Shown here: in pieces, positions 18,171 to 28,600 of the stretch
Position numbering within the stretch: the first letter of the stretch is position 1
How the letters are laid out: each line of letters starts with the position of its first letter
Assembly: GCA_041538185.1 (NCBI GenBank)
Contig: JBGORM010000010.1
Coordinates: 24,601 to 88,600 of the forward strand
Direction of reading: 5' to 3'
Length of the DNA: 64,000 nt
Source: Melioribacteraceae bacterium 4301-Me
GTDB lineage: Bacteria > Bacteroidota > Ignavibacteria > Ignavibacteriales > Melioribacteraceae
Program-made: the position numbers and the translations under genes
Notes under the pieces: model-generated
Database searches by the model: none
The model's input: only the letters and a program-made list of their open reading frames with translations
Told to the model about the DNA's origin: nothing

Positions 18171-19814
18171 TTACTTAATTAGTAAAATCTTTATACTCTT
18201 ATTTAACCTCATCAATCTATTGTTCTGAGGATAAACTATATTTATTCTCACAAAATAAACTCCGCTAGAGTAATTATTTGCATCCCAAATAAACTCATAA
18301 TTTCCGCTTTGCAGTCTTTCATTTACAAGCACATCTCTCTGTTGACCAAGAATATCGTACAGTGCAAGATTTACAACAGCATCTGAAGCAATTGTAAATC
18401 CTATTTTAGTTTGTACATTAAATGGGTTAGGGTAGTTATAGAGTTTAAAATCCTTTGCAGCATAATACTCATTAGCAACGAAAGCAGGAAAGTCTGTTAT
18501 AAAACTCCATGTATCCGACCACGAACTGTTTCCGTTAATATTCGATGAACTGACTCGCCAATAATAAGTTTTATTATTTTCAAAATTATTGAGTTTCGCT
18601 TCAGTAAAATTTATTCCGCTTTCATTTATTACAAACGAATCAAAGTTTTCATTTTCTGAAACTTGAAGATTATAAGAAGTAGTAGAGTCGGTTGCATACC
18701 ATTTAAATATTATATTATCAGAATCAATAACTGCTCCGTTAAAAGGAAAAGAAAGCTGAGGTATTGAAGGCACATTTCTCGGATGATGCAGCATATACTT
18801 TTCAACAATATCAAGCAACGGTGTACTGCCATTAAAATAATCCTGTCCGATTTTCCAGATAATTGTTCCAGCAAGATTATTTTTATAGACGTATTCCGAT
18901 TTTAGTTTTATTGAATTTGTATCATCAAAAGTAATTACTTCTGTTCTGCTTTTGTTCATGAGATATGGGACTTTAGCGGTATTATCCCAAAAGTAATCCC
19001 ACCCTGAAATAAGATTTTGATAAACAGAGGCATAATTTATAGCAGAAGCTCCCGAATGTACTGCAAACAATTCTGAAGCTTTAAAATCGTAACCGTAAAA
19101 CGGAATGCCAATGCAAAGCTTGTTTTTAGGAATTCCTTTTTGGAGATAGTAATTAACACTCGAGCTTGTAGAACTGCTTTGCAAAGGTGAAGGATAAAGA
19201 GGAGAATTATGCCCGGAAGTTTTTTCCCAGGGCCCGTAAAAATCATAGGTCATAATCCCGAACCAATTAACATAATTTATTAATTGTTTAACATCGTAGC
19301 CGTTATTCCAATCAGTTGAAGGTAAAGCAATGCTGAGGAATTCTAATCCTACATTGTTAAGTGCTTCTCTCAATTCTTTTACAAGAGATACAAAATTACT
19401 TCTATCTGATGCTGTGGGATATTCCCAATCAATATCAATCCCGTCGTAATCATTCGTCAAGCAGAAATCAATAATATTTGAAACGAAAGCTGCTCTGGTT
19501 AGTGGATTAGCAACCATTGGTGAGAATCCATCTGAGTTTCCCCATCCCCCTAATGCAACAACAATTTTTATTCCGTGTTGATGTGCAGCCGCTACTAATT
19601 CGGGATACAAAAACCAACTATCCATACTTAGGCTGCCATCGGCATTTGGTTTAACAAAAGCATGTGCGATGTGAGTTAATTTATTATATTCAATTGCAGT
19701 GTAAGGATACACTGAATAGTTTGCATAATAATATCCAACAACAATTTTAGCATTCAAAGGATTGTTATTAAAAAAAGTGAGTATCAGACTAATAACAGTA
19801 AAGTATTTTTTCAT
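18171..19814 (-). CDS. Secreted GH18 chitinase with Fn3 and T9SS sorting domain
   Basis: 547 residues. Signal peptide about 1-22; GH18 barrel about 23-345 with the catalytic DGIDIDWEYP near residues 121-130; a fibronectin type III-like domain about 355-445; and a C-terminal T9SS domain starting near residue 460 (KLYNYPNPFNVQTKIGF) and ending in IKILLIK. Predicted to cleave chitin on the cell surface or outside the cell after export by the type IX system. It sits 11 bases downstream of the GH9 fusion gene. Confidence 0.93.
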   Translation of the reverse strand: MKKYFTVISLILTFFNNNPLNAKIVVGYYYANYSVYPYTAIEYNKLTHIAHAFVKPNADGSLSMDSWFLYPELVAAAHQHGIKIVVALGGWGNSDGFSPMVANPLTRAAFVSNIIDFCLTNDYDGIDIDWEYPTASDRSNFVSLVKELREALNNVGLEFLSIALPSTDWNNGYDVKQLINYVNWFGIMTYDFYGPWEKTSGHNSPLYPSPLQSSSTSSSVNYYLQKGIPKNKLCIGIPFYGYDFKASELFAVHSGASAINYASVYQNLISGWDYFWDNTAKVPYLMNKSRTEVITFDDTNSIKLKSEYVYKNNLAGTIIWKIGQDYFNGSTPLLDIVEKYMLHHPRNVPSIPQLSFPFNGAVIDSDNIIFKWYATDSTTSYNLQVSENENFDSFVINESGINFTEAKLNNFENNKTYYWRVSSSNINGNSSWSDTWSFITDFPAFVANEYYAAKDFKLYNYPNPFNVQTKIGFTIASDAVVNLALYDILGQQRDVLVNERLQSGNYEFIWDANNYSSGVYFVRINIVYPQNNRLMRLNKSIKILLIK

Positions 19815-19825
19815 AAAGGAGAAAT

Positions 19826-22318
19826 TTATTTATTTTTTTCTGCTAACATTTCAACAAGACTTACAAACTTGTAGCCTTTCATTTTTAATTCAGAGATAAG
19901 ATTATTTAGCATATCGTAAAATTTATCTTTTCTTCGCGGGTCAGTCCCAGGATGAATTAGCAAAATGAATCCGTTTAGTCCGCTTGGACTACTTTTTTCA
20001 TAGTTAATAATATTATTGAAAATTTGCTGACTTGTAATATATTTACTCCCAAGCTCAGGGTATGTCCAATCCTGGTTTGACAAAGTTCCCGGTGTAAAAT
20101 TTATTAATGTTAAACCCAATTCGCTGCACCAATGACTAATATCGGCATTATACCATTCATAAGGTGGGAGAAAATAAGGTGCTTGCTCATAAGTAATTCC
20201 AAATTTTGCCATCTCATCAAAGTTCTTTTTCAAATCTTCAAGGAATTCTTTTTTGCTTATTAGTGTAGAATCTCGTTTTTCCCAAGATGCATATAAAATG
20301 TGTTTATCAGAATGTGCTCCAAGATAATTTCCATCGTTTTGTAATTGTCTTATAATTGAAGCAAACTTGGGATTTCTATAGAAATCACCTGTAAAGAAAA
20401 AAGCACCTTTAATATTATGAGCTTTTAAAACGTTGCGAACCTTTTGTAGTCCCTCTGCAAATTCATGTGCGGTAAACACAAGTGTAATTTGTTTTTTAGT
20501 AGAATCACCTCTAATAATACCGCCGTACTTATACTTAAAAAATTTCTGCTTTGTCGGCTTGTTACTTTTCTCTTGTAATGCTGATAAATAATAAGTTAAA
20601 CTTGCGGTGCCATCCATTGTTGGTTCGTTTGTTGAGTAATCACCATAATCGTCATGATAAACCACATAATCCGATTGAAACTCGGCATATTCATCGCCGT
20701 TGTAAATTGTAACGCCGCGCAACCCTTTGAAAATTGTCCCGTAAACTGGGCCATCAACTAATCCTCCATCGATTGGATAGTTGTGGTTATGAGAAAAAGC
20801 TGAATGTGGATCGGAAGGATAATCTCCATTTTTAGGTAGACCAACGATCATACTTGTACCCCAAGGGTTACAACCGAATAGCCAGTCTCGTAAAGAGGCT
20901 TCCATCTCGGCAAAAGTTTTGTCGCCTGTTAAATTTTCATAAAGGTGACATTGAGTAAGAATAGCTACAACTAAATTATTTGAACACCAAATAAATGGAA
21001 CGCCAAACAAGAATGGATTATTTTTTCCTCTTTGATAAACAGCTTGAATTCCTTTTTTAAGATATTTTACAAAGAGTGGTGAATTAGAGTAATTTCCACT
21101 TGCTAAAAAATAATGCCCCAAATTAACAAATGGGTACCATTGGTAGTGACGTGCTGTATCTCTCCCCATCCATGGGGTAACTTCTTCTTGCTTACCAAAT
21201 TCAACAGCATCTTTCAAATACTTTTCGTTCTTACTTAACAAATAAAGTTGAACAGCTGCCAATTCCATATCATCAACCCAGTTATCCTCTTCGTAAAAAT
21301 ATGGTGAGGTGCATGGTGCGGTTTGACAAACTCCAGGATTTGCTTTACCAAAATCGTAAGCATCAAATGCTTTTTTCCTTATTTTCTTAGAAAATTCAGG
21401 GTAATATTTCTCAAGCAAAAGTGAGCCAAGTGCAAATGCTGAAGCATATTTACCTGCAGTAGAAGCAATACCTGTAGTTCTATTTTTGTACTTAAAAACA
21501 CCTTGGGGTTTACCGGTACAGAAGTAAACTGGGCGCTCGCGGTCTTTCCCGTAGTACGCAGAATCTAATGTTGGAAGTTTAAACCCTATGTGGTCGCGGT
21601 CATCTGCAACTTGATTAAACATAAAAGCTGAATCAGGGTTCATTTTGTCGAGCCAATCCAATCCCCATTTTGCTTCATCCAATATATCAGGTATTCCGTT
21701 TGAACCTGAATCACCATTAGCATCATATTTATCATCAAAAGCATTTGGATTTTGTTGATAAGCAAAAAGCATTTGGAAAGTTGCATTTGCAGATGTTGTT
21801 ACATATTTAAGGTAATCTGACGCATCATGCCAGCCGCCAACTACATTAATAAAAGTTGAATCTAAGGTGGGATGGTAAATTATAAAACCATCATGAGTAT
21901 GACATGAATCCTTTAAAAATGGATTATAGCCGCATTGCTGTTGGCGCATATATTTCAAAAGAAAATCTGCTGTGCCGTTGTAAATATCTTTTGATATTGT
22001 AAAAACTGGAGATTTTACGTTACCCGCTGCAATGTAAAATTTCCCTTCTGTTGTTAAATCTGAAAAATTAAGACGAAAGGTAGAAGCAAACGAAGTATAA
22101 GTCCCAAAAGGTTTAATATTTTTACTTACTAAAACTTTATTATTACTTATATCGTAAACAGTGAATGAGTTTAATTCAATTTTCTCTTTGCTGATTAGCA
22201 CAGCAACTTTAATTGAGTTTGGGGTATATCCAAGCTGATTAATTCTTATCCAGCTTTTTTGTGCCAATAAACAATTAGCTGTAAAGAAAGCGATTATAAT
22301 ACTTAAAAATGTTTTCAT
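19826..22318 (-). CDS. GH9 glycosidase fused to a polysaccharide-deacetylase domain
   Basis: 830 residues. Signal peptide about 1-19; Ig-like cellulase N-terminal domain (WIRINQLGYTPNSIKVAVL); GH9 alpha/alpha barrel with catalytic-base block GWHDASDYLKY near 163-173, FGCNPWGTSM, PHSAFSHNH and the acid in NEPTMDG near 563; then a CE4/NodB-like domain about 605-825. The deacetylase keeps HSDKH and LLIHPG but the usual TFDD block reads VFTAHEFAEG, so the catalytic base and one metal ligand differ. GH9 usually means cellulase, but the family also includes exo-glucosaminidases, and the deacetylase plus neighbouring chitinase point to chitin or chitosan oligomers. Confidence 0.9.
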   Translation of the reverse strand: MKTFLSIIIAFFTANCLLAQKSWIRINQLGYTPNSIKVAVLISKEKIELNSFTVYDISNNKVLVSKNIKPFGTYTSFASTFRLNFSDLTTEGKFYIAAGNVKSPVFTISKDIYNGTADFLLKYMRQQQCGYNPFLKDSCHTHDGFIIYHPTLDSTFINVVGGWHDASDYLKYVTTSANATFQMLFAYQQNPNAFDDKYDANGDSGSNGIPDILDEAKWGLDWLDKMNPDSAFMFNQVADDRDHIGFKLPTLDSAYYGKDRERPVYFCTGKPQGVFKYKNRTTGIASTAGKYASAFALGSLLLEKYYPEFSKKIRKKAFDAYDFGKANPGVCQTAPCTSPYFYEEDNWVDDMELAAVQLYLLSKNEKYLKDAVEFGKQEEVTPWMGRDTARHYQWYPFVNLGHYFLASGNYSNSPLFVKYLKKGIQAVYQRGKNNPFLFGVPFIWCSNNLVVAILTQCHLYENLTGDKTFAEMEASLRDWLFGCNPWGTSMIVGLPKNGDYPSDPHSAFSHNHNYPIDGGLVDGPVYGTIFKGLRGVTIYNGDEYAEFQSDYVVYHDDYGDYSTNEPTMDGTASLTYYLSALQEKSNKPTKQKFFKYKYGGIIRGDSTKKQITLVFTAHEFAEGLQKVRNVLKAHNIKGAFFFTGDFYRNPKFASIIRQLQNDGNYLGAHSDKHILYASWEKRDSTLISKKEFLEDLKKNFDEMAKFGITYEQAPYFLPPYEWYNADISHWCSELGLTLINFTPGTLSNQDWTYPELGSKYITSQQIFNNIINYEKSSPSGLNGFILLIHPGTDPRRKDKFYDMLNNLISELKMKGYKFVSLVEMLAEKNK

Positions 22319-22425
22319 ATATTTTTTTTACTGTTAGATAATTAGCCTTAAGTAAAACAAACTGCGAAGAAGCTTGCTTTATAGTTTTTCAAACACGTTT
22401 ATTAATTAAATAAGGACAATAAAAA

Positions 22426-23451
22426 TCAATAACTAATTCCAACAGAGAAATAATGTCTGTCTCCCAATACTCCAAAAGGTTCATAAGCATAATCAATTCT
22501 AAACGGAATTTGAGAAACCATATACTTAAATCCGATACCTGCGGTCCATCCTCTCTCATCATAATTCATCATATATCCTGCTCTAAGGAAAAGAGTATTC
22601 ATAAATTTATACTCGCCACCTATTTTTACTTTTTCCTTGTAATCTCTAGGATGCACTGATTCAAAATTAAGAATAAATGATTGTTCTTCTTGCATATTCA
22701 TAAAGAAATCTAACGGTTGTATACTTAAACCGAAACTAATTGAAAAAGGGAGCGGGAATTCTTCGTTAACATATTTAAGTTCTTTTGAAATATTTTGAAG
22801 CACGGCAGCGAACTTAATTCCTTTATAGTGGAAGTCATAGAATGCACCAACATCGGCAGCGATTGTACTATTTGTATATTCTTGTTGTGTAAGGCTCAAA
22901 TTCGGGTCATTTAAATTATCACCTGCGGTAGCAATCCATGCACTACCTAAATCTTGACTAACAAATTTCAAGTGTACTCCGTAAGAAAATCTATCACTAA
23001 CTTTTTGTGAAAATGCAATTCCAACAGCAATGCCAGTGGGCGAGAAAACACCAGTTTCAATAAAACCCTGCTCGTTTGAAGCTCGGCGAGTTGCATAAAA
23101 ATCTCCGTAATCCATAGCTAAAAAACTTACTCCAATAACACCAATATCAGACAGCTTAAAAGAGACAGCAGCTGCGTTGTAATCAATATCTGCAATACCT
23201 TCAGTATGATTTAATCCAACATCTACTTTTGGTTCAACCAAGCTAAGCAGAGCAGGATTCCAAAATATTCCATTTGAGTTTACAGTAGTAGTAATACCTG
23301 TTGCGCCTTTACCCACAACTTCTGCAGCTATTGGGTTAGAGAGAAATCTAAAACCGACTTGAGCCTTTTTTTCAAACTGCGCATATAACCTCCCTTCTAA
23401 TAACATCAGATTTAGAGTAATAATAATTATACTCTTGAAATAATTGTTCAT
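22426..23451 (-). CDS. PorV/PorQ-family outer-membrane protein
   Basis: 341 residues from the ATG at 23451, which has a perfect GGAGG site; an in-frame ATG 14 codons upstream is less likely. Signal peptide about 1-25, then a beta-barrel with the family opening FRFLSNPIAAEVVGKGATG and GIFWNPALL, and terminal strands ending YFSVGISY. PorV-type proteins shuttle T9SS cargo or anchor it at the outer membrane. Next to a TonB receptor and a T9SS-type secreted protein it probably works with them as one surface complex. A second paralogue lies at 52236. Confidence 0.87.
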   Translation of the reverse strand: MNNYFKSIIIITLNLMLLEGRLYAQFEKKAQVGFRFLSNPIAAEVVGKGATGITTTVNSNGIFWNPALLSLVEPKVDVGLNHTEGIADIDYNAAAVSFKLSDIGVIGVSFLAMDYGDFYATRRASNEQGFIETGVFSPTGIAVGIAFSQKVSDRFSYGVHLKFVSQDLGSAWIATAGDNLNDPNLSLTQQEYTNSTIAADVGAFYDFHYKGIKFAAVLQNISKELKYVNEEFPLPFSISFGLSIQPLDFFMNMQEEQSFILNFESVHPRDYKEKVKIGGEYKFMNTLFLRAGYMMNYDERGWTAGIGFKYMVSQIPFRIDYAYEPFGVLGDRHYFSVGISY

Positions 23452-23493
23452 AAAACCTCCGTTGTGCATATAAAATTTCTTTTCAAGCATCAT

Positions 23494-25617
23494 TTATCTA
23501 ACTATAATAAACTTAATTAGCTGGTTATCTAATTTTTCACCGTTTAGTCCTTCACAATTAGTAACTGCCAAAATGTATATTCCGCTTGTTACATATTGGT
23601 TAGAATCAGTTCTTTGGTTCCACTCTTCATCGCCCGAGCCATAATGTTCAATAGTTTTAACCAAGTCACCCGTTTCAGTATAAATTTTCAGCGTACATTT
23701 TACTGGCAAGTTAAAGAACGAAATTTTATCTGGAGAACCAGCATTCAGTGCACCTCCGGCTGCAGTTGTGGCTGGATTTGGTACAACGCGCACTTTGTTA
23801 GATTCACTTAATCCAGGTTTAAATGCAACAGCAGGGAGTTGTGAGCGATTAACAAATCGTGAACTCTCTAATTTTTGTCCTGGATAAATTCCAAATGTAT
23901 TTTGAGAGCCATTATCGACAGCGGTTACCGCATAATAATAGTCAACCCCACGTACAACATCCTTATCAACATATTCAGTTATTGACCTGTCGGTTGTTTC
24001 ATAAACAAGTTCCCATTCTTCACCACTGTATTCATCGAGTGGGTCATTTACAAGCAAAGCTCCTTTTTTTCGGTAAACTCGCCATGCGTACCAATCATCA
24101 ACGCCGGTTTCAGGATCAAGGTAGTAAGAATTATCTGGATAAGACCATTTAACAGTAATAAAACCTGGTCCTGAGTTTACCTCTATATCAGGTGGGGGAG
24201 GTGGTGAAGGGATGGGTTGATTATTAATATACCTATTCCACGCCCAATTTGCTTTGTCCATAGTTTTCCACAACGAATCAACCCCTTTTAATATCCAATC
24301 TTTTTTTTGCTGGTCAGTAATTTCTCCTTTAAACCATGCACGTCCAACCGAATCAGCAAGATGACGATTTATCCCTCCAACACCAACAGCATAAACGAAA
24401 GTTACAGAGTCTGCTCTATGTTCAGCTTCACTTTTAGTTAATTGATAAGGTCCGGTAGTAATAAATCTCATCGGACCTTTCCCCGGTTGGGTCTGAATGC
24501 CTGCTGTAATTGGGTCCAAAGGAAATCTTCCACGGCTATCATCGCCACGATAGGTTAATTTTGTTGCAGGACCTGTTCTACCCCAAATATCAGGATCAAT
24601 ATTTGCATGCGGCATCGAATATGGCTGTTTTGGGTCATCAACTTTTTCTTGGGCCGACTTATCGGCATACAATAATGTATAACCAGGGATTTGTGTTGAA
24701 TATAAAAATCCATTTGTTCTATCTGGGTCTCCAGTATCATCAGTTGAATTATTTGGGTACTTAGCTCCGCCAGGTCTTTTTGAGTCCCAATAATATGCAA
24801 CGTACAGTGTATCTCTGCTTCTATTTGGCACCAGTTCTGACTTTCTTTTGAACCAGCTATCCAGGTCATCTTCTGCTTCATAACCATAACTACCTATTGT
24901 CTGTCTTGTACCACCTTTAGTAGGGCCAAATGAAAAAGCTATAGGAAACCAACAATTAATTGTTTGATCAGGAAGTGTATCTCTCATTGATGTAAGATTA
25001 TTTGGAGCTCTAATTTCGCCCGTAAACTTATGAGTTACTTTCCATATAAAATAATCTCTATGATTTGGATTGCTAAAGGCAATAACTTCTACATGACTTC
25101 TCATTCCAAATTCTGGACAAATATCTTCGAACTCAATTTTAATATCCGACTTTAATTTAGGGTCAACATACCATCTGTAAGGAGGGTCAAGGGGGAGACC
25201 ATCTACAGTAACATGAGGAGGGCGGTAACGTCGTATTTCCATCGCCCAATAATTTGCACTAAAATTTGTTGTTTTGTTAGAACCTGTAGCACCCATAATT
25301 TGTTTTTTACCATTCTGATCAATAATGCCATTATCATCTAAAACAACAGGATTGAATATTTGGTAGAGCATGTTCGATTTCCATACATCCATCGGCCAGT
25401 TAAATGCAATATCCCCAGTATTGCCAGTATATTCATAAGTCCAGCTGAACTGCGAAAGTAAACCACCTTCACCATTAATCTTATTGAAAGGCATTACGTA
25501 AGAGCCTACATCAATTTTCATTGGTGGGGGATAGTAATTTCGTTCTTGTGGTCTAAGTTCGCTTAACAACATTAAAACAATAAGAAAAACGATTTTAATA
25601 CTTAGCCTTGGTTTCAT
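23494..25617 (-). CDS. Large secreted protein with Fn3-like and C-terminal sorting domain
   Basis: 707 residues, function not recognised. Signal peptide about 1-25 (MKPRLSIKIVFLIVLMLLSE). A long N-terminal region with many WY-rich strands is followed, after a proline run near residue 475, by a fibronectin type III-like module (FITVKWSYPDNSYYLD) and a T9SS-like C-terminal module with VRVVPNPAT, TSGIYILAVTN. It lies between a TonB receptor (24 bases) and a PorV-like gene (42 bases) on the same strand, a triad repeated in this bacterial group, and may be the surface-exposed substrate-binding partner of the receptor. Confidence 0.75.
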   Translation of the reverse strand: MKPRLSIKIVFLIVLMLLSELRPQERNYYPPPMKIDVGSYVMPFNKINGEGGLLSQFSWTYEYTGNTGDIAFNWPMDVWKSNMLYQIFNPVVLDDNGIIDQNGKKQIMGATGSNKTTNFSANYWAMEIRRYRPPHVTVDGLPLDPPYRWYVDPKLKSDIKIEFEDICPEFGMRSHVEVIAFSNPNHRDYFIWKVTHKFTGEIRAPNNLTSMRDTLPDQTINCWFPIAFSFGPTKGGTRQTIGSYGYEAEDDLDSWFKRKSELVPNRSRDTLYVAYYWDSKRPGGAKYPNNSTDDTGDPDRTNGFLYSTQIPGYTLLYADKSAQEKVDDPKQPYSMPHANIDPDIWGRTGPATKLTYRGDDSRGRFPLDPITAGIQTQPGKGPMRFITTGPYQLTKSEAEHRADSVTFVYAVGVGGINRHLADSVGRAWFKGEITDQQKKDWILKGVDSLWKTMDKANWAWNRYINNQPIPSPPPPPDIEVNSGPGFITVKWSYPDNSYYLDPETGVDDWYAWRVYRKKGALLVNDPLDEYSGEEWELVYETTDRSITEYVDKDVVRGVDYYYAVTAVDNGSQNTFGIYPGQKLESSRFVNRSQLPAVAFKPGLSESNKVRVVPNPATTAAGGALNAGSPDKISFFNLPVKCTLKIYTETGDLVKTIEHYGSGDEEWNQRTDSNQYVTSGIYILAVTNCEGLNGEKLDNQLIKFIIVR

Positions 25618-25641
25618 TTTAATCCTCTTTCAAAAGTTATA

Positions 25642-28600
25642 TTAAAAATTAATTCGTAAACCTAGAATTATTCGCCTTGGATTAAGAAACAACGGTGCTG
25701 TCCACCATCCTATGTTAATATGACCATCGTCAGATTTGTACTCACCCCATTTATCGTTTCCTCCTTTATCCGGAGTTCGTAATGAGTTTTTATAAGCACT
25801 CAACTGCGAGGTAGACATATTTTCGGTCATAAGCCATTTATTGTTTGTAAGATTTTTAATCGTTATAACAAACTCAATATTGCCAAAGTTAGTTGATATT
25901 GATTTGCTTCCTCTAAAGTCAATGTTCCAGTAATTAACTCTATCTACCCAATGTTGAAGTCGAACTTGTGTTTCTTCGGGATTTAACAGTACTCTGCCGC
26001 CATCTTGCCATTCAAAAAAGAAGTTAGCATAGAGTTCACCTAACAAACGAATCCCAAATAGTTCAGGACCAAAATCAGAAGGAGTATGAATGTTTAAATT
26101 AATGTTTGCACGCGGTCTTGGTTCTGTGTTATAAAGAGCAGCGGAACGAATTTCCCTATCGCGAGCAATTACCCGGTCCTCATAAACTGTTGAAAGACCT
26201 GTTTGACCTATACTTTGCAGTTGATAATCGTACATTGCGTTAAAGGAAATAAACTTTCCAAACGGCCGTTCAAATCTTAATTCAATGCCTCTAATATCCC
26301 GATATTTATCTGGTACATATTCTGTTACAATATTATCTTGATAATAATTGATAAAAGTTCTTGATAACGGTTCATTAGAAATATCTTTATAGTAGGCTGT
26401 TGCATTAATTATAAAATCATCAAAAAACATTTGTTCATAACCAAATTCGTATGAAACTGTTCGCTCCATTGGTAAATCTGGAGTAGGAACAGCTACTGAG
26501 CTTACACTCACACTTGTGTTATAGAGCATTAAGGTAGGCGGCCTTTGATAAAAATGACCGTAGTTAAAATATAATTTACTGCTTTCAGTAATTGGGAAGG
26601 AAACACCAAGTCGTGGAGACAATTTAATTTGAGTTTTGTTTTCTGTTCGGGGCCAGCCTGGAGGATTTTCAAGCAGGCCTCTAAATGCAACCCATCGCTC
26701 ATAACTTAATGCATCCCCAGGTAAGTTTTGATAAATTTCGTTATACAATTTTCTATAATTTTCATCTTCAGGAAATCCAACTTTAAAGCCTTCCTTCATA
26801 GGATTAAAGTAATCAACACGGAATCCCAGGTTTAATATCATCCCTTCGAACTCAAGTTTATCCTGTGCGTACAATCCAATTTCAAGAGGAGAAGCTTTAT
26901 AATACTGCCATGTATCCGGAGAATAGGATTTTTGAGATTGTAGCCATGTACCGCTGTAGACAAATAAATCTTGAAGCCTTGCCGAAAAACCTGCTTCAAC
27001 TTGATGATGCCTGCCAAGCTGCATTGTTAAATCACCATTTAATTGATAAACATAGGAATAAGAAGAATCGATTCTTTGAGTTCCACCAAACATTCTAAAT
27101 ATTCCTAATACATCGTTGCCGTAATTAGTTGCAGCGTTGGGAGAGCCATATATAGGCACGTAGTATGTATAAGTTCTTTTTGCAGCTTGGCTGTAATAAG
27201 AAACTAATTTTGTGGAATCATTTGGGTCAAAAGCAAAGGGATTTAGTGATTGATCTGTATAACCAACATTAAAATTAATTGTGTAAAATGCTGAATTAGA
27301 TAAAGTGTGAGTTAGCCTGAGACCACCAACAAAATAGCGTTGGTCATAAAATTGTAATCGACTTTTATTGAAAATCTGGTCAATACTGTTGCCGCTTATA
27401 AGTCGTGCCTGCTGAATAACTGAGCTCTCTGAACTATTAAGAAATGAAAAACTAGAGGCTATATCTACAAGTGCACCTCCATAATTTGTTGTTCTGCCTC
27501 CGCTTACAGTTTCAACTTTTGAATAAAGCCCATCAACAGATAATTTTATGTCCCTATTAACTTGTGTTGTTAACTTTAATTGCGTATTCCAGTCGACATA
27601 GTTGTTTCTTGGTCCAATAGGAAAAGCTAATTGTGAATTTTCGTATTTAAATCCAAGAAGAAATGTTGTTCTATTTGCAAACTCACTCCACAATGGTATA
27701 AAAGATCCGGGCAATGGACCAGTAATACTACCCTCGAAATAGTAATCTGGTTTATTTGCAAACTCATATTGTGGGTGTTGTGCTTTCCATAGGTCTAGTT
27801 TCTGCAGTGAATCCAATGCGCGTTCAGGTGTAGTGCGGTTAGCCCAACCTTTAAAATCTCTAAACTCAATAGGCACTAAAGTATCGCCTGGAGGAACACC
27901 ATGCATTGCATATTCACCCGCATAAACTTTGTAGATCCATGATTCATCGCTCCATGGGTTTACTCCAAAAAATTTTTTTTGTGCAGGTGCATAATCAAAT
28001 TTTAGAGACAATGTGTACCTGTCACGGCTTCCTTCTTTAGTAATTACATTTAACAATCCCGACCTAATGCCGCCGTACTTTGCTTCAAAACCGCCGGTTA
28101 AAATTTGTATTTCTTTTATTGTTGTAGTGTTAAACGACATGTAAGACGTTTCCGAACGTGGGTCTTGCAGCGAAATGCCGTCCATTTTAATAGCCGTTTC
28201 ACGAATATCCCCACCTCTTACACTCAAACCATTACCCTGCTCGCCACTAACTAATTGGATGCCTTTTAGTTTCCCTACAAACTCATCGACACGCAAAATT
28301 GGCATTTCTTCTATTCTTTGAGTGGTTATTACCTCTTGAGTAGCTGATACATCAGCTTTTATTAAATCTCTTTGTGCTACTACTACAAGTTCCTGCATTT
28401 GAACAGCAGAAGTGCTCAATTCAAAATTAACAAGAATTGTGCGGTCCGGGTCAACTTTAACAAATTCTTGTGAGACAGCATTATAACCTATCATACTTGC
28501 ACGCACTACGTAAACGCCGGGTGGAACGTTTAATATAAAATAATAACCATCTGCATCTGTAGCTGCTCCAAGCGGGGGGTCAACTGCCACACGCACACCA

